Shown here piece after piece: positions 59,250-64,000 of a stretch of DNA of 64,000 nt. Under the pieces are notes generated by a model. It saw only the letters and a list, made by a program, of their open reading frames with translations. It was not told the origin of the DNA and searched no databases. Positions within the stretch are counted from its first letter, which is position 1. Each line of letters starts with the position of its first letter. This DNA comes from Chloroflexi bacterium 44-23 (lineage in GTDB: Bacteria; Chloroflexota; Anaerolineae; Anaerolineales; Anaerolineaceae), in the NCBI GenBank assembly GCA_001899005.1, contig MKUW01000028.1:340101-404100 (forward strand). Reading direction: 5' to 3'. A program made the translations under genes and the position numbers.

Positions 59250-60020
59250 TTATTCCTGCAATCGAATGCGCTCAGCCTTTAAAGGAACGAAGAGATTGCC
59301 TTCTCGCTCGTCACCCAACCTTTCAGTTTGATCGGTTTTGTGAGCAAGCATCCAGGCCAGATAAGCACAAGCCAATGCGTTTAATTCCCCACTTTGATAA
59401 ATATTCTCCAAAGGTAAAATGCCATTTATCAAGCGAAAACGAGTCGCTTCATCAAAGAAACTCATGGCATCCTTGACTGCAATTTTTTGCTCAAATAAAA
59501 TAAGCTGACGCTGTAGCCGGCCTTCAAGAGTCGCTTCTTCAAATAATAGCGCTGCGCCAATCAGGCGGCTGAAAATTGCTTCTGCCATGCTCTCACAATA
59601 AATGCGCTCCCTTGCAAGTGGATATTGGGCATAACCCAGTTTCTGCAGTTTGGCATACAATTTAAAGCCGCGTCTGACCCACATCTTACAATCTTCCATA
59701 CGTGCTGGCGTTGGGGTTATCCGCACACCTTCTTTGGCGATTTCAGCTTCCACCAGACGCATATCTTCATCTTTGACCGTTTCGAGTGGGAACAATTTTT
59801 GCTCCCTATTCGCTTCCGCAAAAAGACCCTGGTTAGTGCACTGAGGGCCATTGATGGAAACAATGACAGAAGCAAGTCCTGATGCATACGATAGAATTTC
59901 ACGTAACGGACCGGAACCAAGCGCAACAATCCTGCGCGAAGCATCCAGGGCAGCGTATACATAGGGCTTATAACGCTGGCTCGGGTCTATACCTAAATAG
60001 AAGAGGGGCTCGATTTTCAT
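59250..60020 (-). CDS. DUF429-like protein (predicted RNase H fold)
   Basis: 256 residues. YLGIDPSQRYKPYVYAALDA near residue 8 and VIVSINGPQCTNQGL near residue 52 resemble the first strands and conserved acidic residues of DUF429 predicted nucleases. There follow LARERIYCESMAEAIFSRLI, VKDAMSFFDEATRFRLING and ELNALACAYLAWMLAHKT near the C-terminus, which resemble the family's D-A-xx-A-A-A helix. Biochemical role unknown. Confidence 0.6.
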   Translation of the reverse strand: MKIEPLFYLGIDPSQRYKPYVYAALDASRRIVALGSGPLREILSYASGLASVIVSINGPQCTNQGLFAEANREQKLFPLETVKDEDMRLVEAEIAKEGVRITPTPARMEDCKMWVRRGFKLYAKLQKLGYAQYPLARERIYCESMAEAIFSRLIGAALLFEEATLEGRLQRQLILFEQKIAVKDAMSFFDEATRFRLINGILPLENIYQSGELNALACAYLAWMLAHKTDQTERLGDEREGNLFVPLKAERIRLQE

Positions 60021-60193
60021 TAAATATCAGTGTAGCCCAATTTCGACCCTAAAGCAACCAAACCCCTATTTTAAAATCACACAGGGTATTGTAAAAAGCA
60101 AGTCATGCAGCCCTGGAAAAAATTGGTAGGTTTTTCATTTTAAAAGCCTCACTTGTTGATTATCTAATTTTCAGAACACATTATAATCAGGTC

Positions 60194-60580
60194 ATGCCAT
60201 CTCAATATAAACACATTAACAAAAAATTACTGCTGGGGGATTGGCTGGCATTATTACTGGTGACACTGATTGGATTTTTCAATCACAACCAACAATTTCT
60301 ATTAGTGCGCTATCTGGCAACTGCATTACCTTTATGCCTCACCTGGCTATTGAGTGCGCCTTGGTTTGGCTTGCTCGCACAATCCAGCACTGGGATGAGC
60401 ACTGTATGGTGGAGAGTCATCTTGGCAATAAGCTTAAGCACCCCATTGGCACTTCTCATCCGCGCAATTCTGCTTGGGAGCAGTATTGAAGTGAGTTTTA
60501 GCCTGGTTATGATCGCTACCAGTGCGCTGGCAATCATTCTTTGGCGCTTGCTATGGCGGAAGGTGTTTAAGCAGTTTTAA
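60194..60580 (+). CDS. DUF3054 family membrane protein
   Basis: 128 residues with four TM segments. GDWLALLLVTLIGFFNH near residue 15 is the DUF3054 signature (GDxxALxxFxxIGxxxH), followed by a short loop, ATALPLCLTWLLSAPWFGLL, then WRVILAISLSTPLALLIRAI and the last helix. Function unknown. Divergent from the DUF429-like gene. Confidence 0.8.
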   Translation: MPSQYKHINKKLLLGDWLALLLVTLIGFFNHNQQFLLVRYLATALPLCLTWLLSAPWFGLLAQSSTGMSTVWWRVILAISLSTPLALLIRAILLGSSIEVSFSLVMIATSALAIILWRLLWRKVFKQF

Positions 60581-60681
60581 CGATCTTTTTGGTTGTGATT
60601 ATTTCTTCCACCAAGGCGATGCTTTCAGAATTGGTTTGGTAAATACCGATCAAGATGTACATTCGAACCGGGAGTCCTCAA

Positions 60682-61989
60682 TCACGATACACCCGGACTA
60701 CCTGGCAACCGGCGTGGTACCTGCTTTTCCATAAAGAAGAAAATAAAACCCAAAATGCTAATACTACCGGCAATAATCAGGCTTGCATTAATCCCCAGCA
60801 TGTTAGAAAGCCAGGGTGCAAGTAATGGGGCTGCTATCAGCGAGAGGTATTGCAGCATTTGCGCTGCAGCCACGAAAGTTGCACTGTAATCAATTGGAAC
60901 ACGATTCATTAATTCATCAAAGAAAACCAGGTTTAAACCGGCCTGGAATATACCGTTGATGCCGGCAAAGATAACCACCGGCCAGACGCGATGACTGATG
61001 CCAACCAGAATGGGATATAAAGAAGCTCCCAGGGTGGTTGCCAGCAATACCAGGTGCGAGCCTCGACGACGGGTTTGATTCATCCAAAAAAAGTAACCGA
61101 GAATAACCGTGGAAGATGAAGCGATATTTATCAGGGCAATCCAAAAGTCACTGGCATTCAAACTGCGAACATAATAAATCGGTAACAAAGGGTTAGCCAA
61201 TGCTGCCCCAGACAAAAAAATGAAACGCTTCCACACAAAGGTGACAAAGGGTTTTTCACTCATAATGAGTTGGAAATAACCTTGAACACTTTCTTTGACT
61301 GAACGTTTGACTTTTTCAAATTGAAGGGGATTATCCGAAATATGGATTCTGCTGGAAAAATAATAGCTGATCAAACCGCCAATTGACAATACGATAAAAA
61401 CAACCTGGTAATTGAGCGGAAATGGCATTTTCTCCAAAACACTGCCGGCCACCAAAGCTGAAAGTGCATTGGTTAATCCAAGCAGCGACCAGCGATGAGT
61501 CATTAATTCATAGCGGCCACTTGAGCCTGACACTTTGTTCATCACGACTGAGAATGTGATATTTAATACTGTTTGTGGCACGGTTGCAACAGCCCATAAA
61601 CCGAGAATGCCGAGAATGGCAGCTGCTTGTGGAAGGAAGAAGACAATTAGGCCGGTAAATCCATAGCTGGATAGAACCAAAAGACGGGCAGCGCTAAACC
61701 AAGGCACAATATTCTTACGAGTTTGTAGAAACTGCCCCAGCGGAATGGCTAAAATTAAGCCAGTCATGGCTGGCATAAACGTAAGCATACTGACCTGTAA
61801 AGTGGATGCCCCCAGGCGAGTTAATAACACCGGTAAGAACGGGGCCGCCGTGCTGGCAAGCCCGACCCCAATTGCGTCGATTTGAACGTTGCGAAAATTG
61901 GTGCGGTTCATTTCCGGCGCATTCTTTGGAACATTAAACCAACTGTATAACTGGTAAGAAATTTGACGAAAGAAATAAGGCGTCTTCAT
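60682..61989 (-). CDS. Major facilitator superfamily transporter
   Basis: 435 residues, twelve predicted TM helices. Features: ATLQVSMLTFMPAMTGLILA near residue 45 (TM2), PLGQFLQTRKNIVPWFSAAR (the motif-A-like loop 2-3), the central cytosolic loop around IHISDNPLQFEKVKRSVKES and NQTRRRGSHLVLLATTLGAS in the second half. No substrate class can be assigned. The gap of 330 bp upstream contains no other gene. Confidence 0.88.
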   Translation of the reverse strand: MKTPYFFRQISYQLYSWFNVPKNAPEMNRTNFRNVQIDAIGVGLASTAAPFLPVLLTRLGASTLQVSMLTFMPAMTGLILAIPLGQFLQTRKNIVPWFSAARLLVLSSYGFTGLIVFFLPQAAAILGILGLWAVATVPQTVLNITFSVVMNKVSGSSGRYELMTHRWSLLGLTNALSALVAGSVLEKMPFPLNYQVVFIVLSIGGLISYYFSSRIHISDNPLQFEKVKRSVKESVQGYFQLIMSEKPFVTFVWKRFIFLSGAALANPLLPIYYVRSLNASDFWIALINIASSSTVILGYFFWMNQTRRRGSHLVLLATTLGASLYPILVGISHRVWPVVIFAGINGIFQAGLNLVFFDELMNRVPIDYSATFVAAAQMLQYLSLIAAPLLAPWLSNMLGINASLIIAGSISILGFIFFFMEKQVPRRLPGSPGVS

Positions 61990-62321
61990 GCAACTGTGCT
62001 CAATAAATAATTTTTTTGATCCAAAGATCCCTACCGGTCAGATTGATTTTGGCCGCAAGGTTTGATTTTTGATTTAAATGAATTTTAACCAAACCGGATT
62101 TCCTACCCACATTCAGCCAATTAATAGGCCTTCCGACAATCATAACAACCTTAGCATATATTGTATAAGATTTGTGAAGTCCAAGGCAGTAGTTTATAAT
62201 ACCTTATAGAAAATACGTAATTTGGAGAAAAGGGAACCACAGAATGATATCTTACCTCAAACTTTTTTGTATGACAGGATATCAATAATTCTCCCTGGAA
62301 AGATCAAATCAATTCAAAAAA
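61990..62321. other. Divergent promoter region
   Basis: Between the MFS gene (leftward) and the sigma factor gene (rightward). It has AT-rich boxes (ttataataccttataga near 62195) and a spaced gatatc...gatatc direct/palindromic pair at about 62249 and 62279. No gene. Confidence 0.4.
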
Positions 62322-62936
62322 ATGATGGATGAAATTGCGCTGGCCCTTTCTGCACAACAAGGTGATTTGGACGCCTTCAATCGCCTTGTACTAGAATTTC
62401 AGGATCTGGCATTTAACATCGCCTTCCGTATGCTGGGCGACCCCGATGCAGCAGCGGATGCCACACAATCTGCATTTATTGCGGCTTTCAAACACCTCTC
62501 ATCTTATCGCGGTGGATCTTTTAAATCGTGGGTACTTCGGATCGTCACGAATACTTGCTATGATGAGCTCCGCCGTCAAAAGCGAAGGCCTACCACCCCG
62601 TTGGAACCGGTCCTGGATGGAGAAGATGAAGAAATTGAATCTCCGCAATGGTTGAGAGACGATTCGCCTTCACCCGAAAGTATGTTGGAATCGAGCGAGC
62701 TCGAAGATGCCATTCAAGAATGTCTGCAGACCATGAAACACGATTTTCGATTGATGGTCATCATGGTAGACATTCATGGAATGGATTATCAGGAGGTCGC
62801 AGATAATACTGGCGTTCCTTTGGGTACGATCAAAAGTCGTCTGGCTCGAGCACGTGCAAAATTGCGAGATTGTTTGCAATATTTCCGGGAACTTTTGCCT
62901 CATAATTATCGTCATGATAGTGAGGGCAACCAATGA
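62322..62936 (+). CDS. ECF-type RNA polymerase sigma factor
   Basis: 204 residues. Region 2 (about residues 22-88) includes LAFNIAFRMLGDPDAAADAT, FIAAFKHLSSYRGGSFKSWV and the -10-binding LRIVTNTCYDELRRQKRR. Region 4 (about 130-190) has the HTH MDYQEVADNTGVPLGTIKSR. It directs RNA polymerase to a specialised promoter set. The stop overlaps the next gene by 4 nt (ATGA), so it is coupled to its putative anti-sigma factor. Confidence 0.93.
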   Translation: MMDEIALALSAQQGDLDAFNRLVLEFQDLAFNIAFRMLGDPDAAADATQSAFIAAFKHLSSYRGGSFKSWVLRIVTNTCYDELRRQKRRPTTPLEPVLDGEDEEIESPQWLRDDSPSPESMLESSELEDAIQECLQTMKHDFRLMVIMVDIHGMDYQEVADNTGVPLGTIKSRLARARAKLRDCLQYFRELLPHNYRHDSEGNQ

Positions 62937-63799
62937 AAATGAACCATATAAACAAAGACTGGCAACTATTATCTGCATACCTGGATGGGCAGCTAGCTTC
63001 ACCTCAAAAGGAAAAGCTGGAAGCACGTCTCCTAAAAGATAACGTGTTGCAGGAAGCCTTTAGCTCACTTGAACAAACAAAATTGCTATTAAAGCATGCA
63101 CGTCAGGTTAAATCTCCGCGCAACTTTACGCTTTCTCAGGCACAAGCTGAAAAGCTCAAATCAACGCGCACCTTCCGCTGGTTACCGGTGCTTTCACTTT
63201 CCTCGGTTCTGGCAACCATCATGATGATATTTGCCATCCTGATGGAGCTGGTCATCAGTCCTGTTGCAGTACCACTTATGGATACTGCCCAGAGCCCAAC
63301 CGGTGAGATGCTGTCAATGCAGAGCGCACCGCAAGCAGAAAGTCTGGAGGCTAACGCTCCCGAAGAACAACCTATGATCATTCAATGGGGAGTTCCTGGA
63401 CAGGGCGGTGGTGGAAGTGACTTGATGGCCACAGGACTTGGAGGTGGCGGTGCTGTTGCCAAAGGAAGCAGCGATGTGGTAGGGATGGGTGGTGCTGAAA
63501 TAATACCAAACCCATTATCATTGCCTCCTGAGTCACCCTCGCAGCCACAGGATGAAATTCCTAAATTAACTGCAAGCGAAAGCGATGGGTCGGGATTAAT
63601 TCTGGGCTTACGCAGCGCTGAAGATACACAAGCCTATAACCAGGTCGTCATGGATGAAATTGCTAACAACCTGGCCACGCAAACCGAACGCGGGAAGGTT
63701 TCAACTCCCAACTTGCGCTGGATTCAGCTGGGCCTGGCCATAATTGCTCTGGTAACAGGCACGATTGCCTTATCAATGTGGAGAAAAATACAGCGTTGA
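62933..63799 (+). CDS. Putative anti-sigma factor without zinc-binding cysteines
   Basis: 288 residues. The N-terminus NKDWQLLSAYLDGQLASPQK, followed by EKLEARLLKDNVLQEAFSSL, matches the anti-sigma ZAS helix pattern but lacks the HxxxCxxC motif. There are two hydrophobic helices, at about 85-105 (VLSLSSVLATIMMIFAILME) and 265-283 (LGLAIIALVTGTIALSMW). Between them is a long acidic, Gly-rich, presumably extracytoplasmic segment (GQGGGGSDLMATGLGGGGAV). It probably binds the sigma factor at the inner face and senses a signal outside. ATGA overlap with the sigma gene and TTGA overlap with the next gene make a tight operon. Confidence 0.8.
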   Translation: MKMNHINKDWQLLSAYLDGQLASPQKEKLEARLLKDNVLQEAFSSLEQTKLLLKHARQVKSPRNFTLSQAQAEKLKSTRTFRWLPVLSLSSVLATIMMIFAILMELVISPVAVPLMDTAQSPTGEMLSMQSAPQAESLEANAPEEQPMIIQWGVPGQGGGGSDLMATGLGGGGAVAKGSSDVVGMGGAEIIPNPLSLPPESPSQPQDEIPKLTASESDGSGLILGLRSAEDTQAYNQVVMDEIANNLATQTERGKVSTPNLRWIQLGLAIIALVTGTIALSMWRKIQR

Positions 63800-64000
63800 C
63801 GCATGACCATCAAACCATAAGATTCTGCCCTTATTGCGGCGAGACGGTGGTTCTCAAACAAATTTACAATGAAGAACATGCCGCCTGCCCAAATTGTCGC
63901 TGGGTGCACTATGAGGACCCCAAAGTTGCAGCAGGCGTGCTAGTTTTGGATGCCGGCCGAATTTTGCTCACCCGACGCATCTTTAACCCACACAAAGGGG
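63796..64000 (+). CDS. Nudix hydrolase with N-terminal zinc ribbon (partial, cut by window edge)
   Basis: Starts at TTG 63796, overlapping the anti-sigma stop (TTGA). The 68 visible residues read THDHQTIRFCPYCGET..., a zinc ribbon with CPYC and CPNC at residues 11-35, then RWVHYEDPKVAAGVLVLDAG, then RILLTRRIFNPHKG. This is the start of a Nudix domain in the NADH-pyrophosphatase/ADP-ribose group. The Nudix box itself is beyond the window, so the substrate is not known. Confidence 0.8.
   Translation, partial: MTHDHQTIRFCPYCGETVVLKQIYNEEHAACPNCRWVHYEDPKVAAGVLVLDAGRILLTRRIFNPHKG

Overview
The window looks like a chromosomal segment of an anaerobic Chloroflexota bacterium, probably class Anaerolineae. 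This is an inference from gene content: a giant PfaA-like lipid synthase with a PfaD partner, a serine T-box leader, a PIN/TRAM-cysS-rlmB cluster, short 'LPLVLR'-type tails on exported proteins, and many decayed intergenic repeats. No rRNA or marker gene is present to prove it.

Layout. 0.3-4.6 kb holds housekeeping genes (flavoprotein, MscL with a zinc ribbon, HAD hydrolase, DeaD-type helicase with a possible attenuator in its leader). 4.6-9.7 kb is a degraded accessory island: duplicated segments, a 5' fragment of an MmeI-like restriction-methylase fused to the tail of an unrelated exported protein, a KilA-N gene, a 48-codon remnant of a terminase-like gene, and a lipoprotein gene split by one in-frame TAG. 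9.7-22.6 kb carries an alpha/beta hydrolase and then the main system: a 2883-residue synthase (KS-ACP-ACP-ACP-AT-KS-ACP-KR-DH), a phosphopantetheinyl transferase and a convergent PfaD-type enoyl reductase. All four carrier domains have Thr where the phosphopantetheine-bearing Ser is expected.

22.7-29.8 kb has glycerate kinase, small membrane proteins, a CruF-like protein, and a GH13 alpha-glycosidase that shares an operator-like palindrome with a neighbouring marR gene. 30.0-41.5 kb is an eleven-gene leftward catabolic operon (two permeases, ATPase, alpha/alpha-barrel enzyme, binding protein, class I aldolase, FGGY kinase, isomerase, DeoR regulator, triose-phosphate isomerase-like protein, YjbQ). 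It is divergent from a GHMP sugar kinase related to arabinokinase/galactokinase. Together these could import a sugar or sugar derivative, isomerise it, phosphorylate it and cleave it to triose units; the substrate is unknown.

43-48 kb has an exported SGNH hydrolase, a nitrilase-family pseudogene, an aldo/keto reductase and an HSL-type esterase. At 48.3-49.0 kb a tRNA-Glu(CTC) gene is followed by five 121-122 bp tandem repeats built from the tRNA's own 3' half plus its downstream flank. 49.5-55.7 kb is translation-related (PIN/TRAM protein, cysS, rlmB, ferritin, DUF456, serS with T-box). 56-64 kb has a GH16-like protein, a repeat-rich gap, a UbiA prenyltransferase, small conserved genes, an MFS transporter, an ECF sigma/anti-sigma pair and the start of a Nudix hydrolase cut by the window edge.
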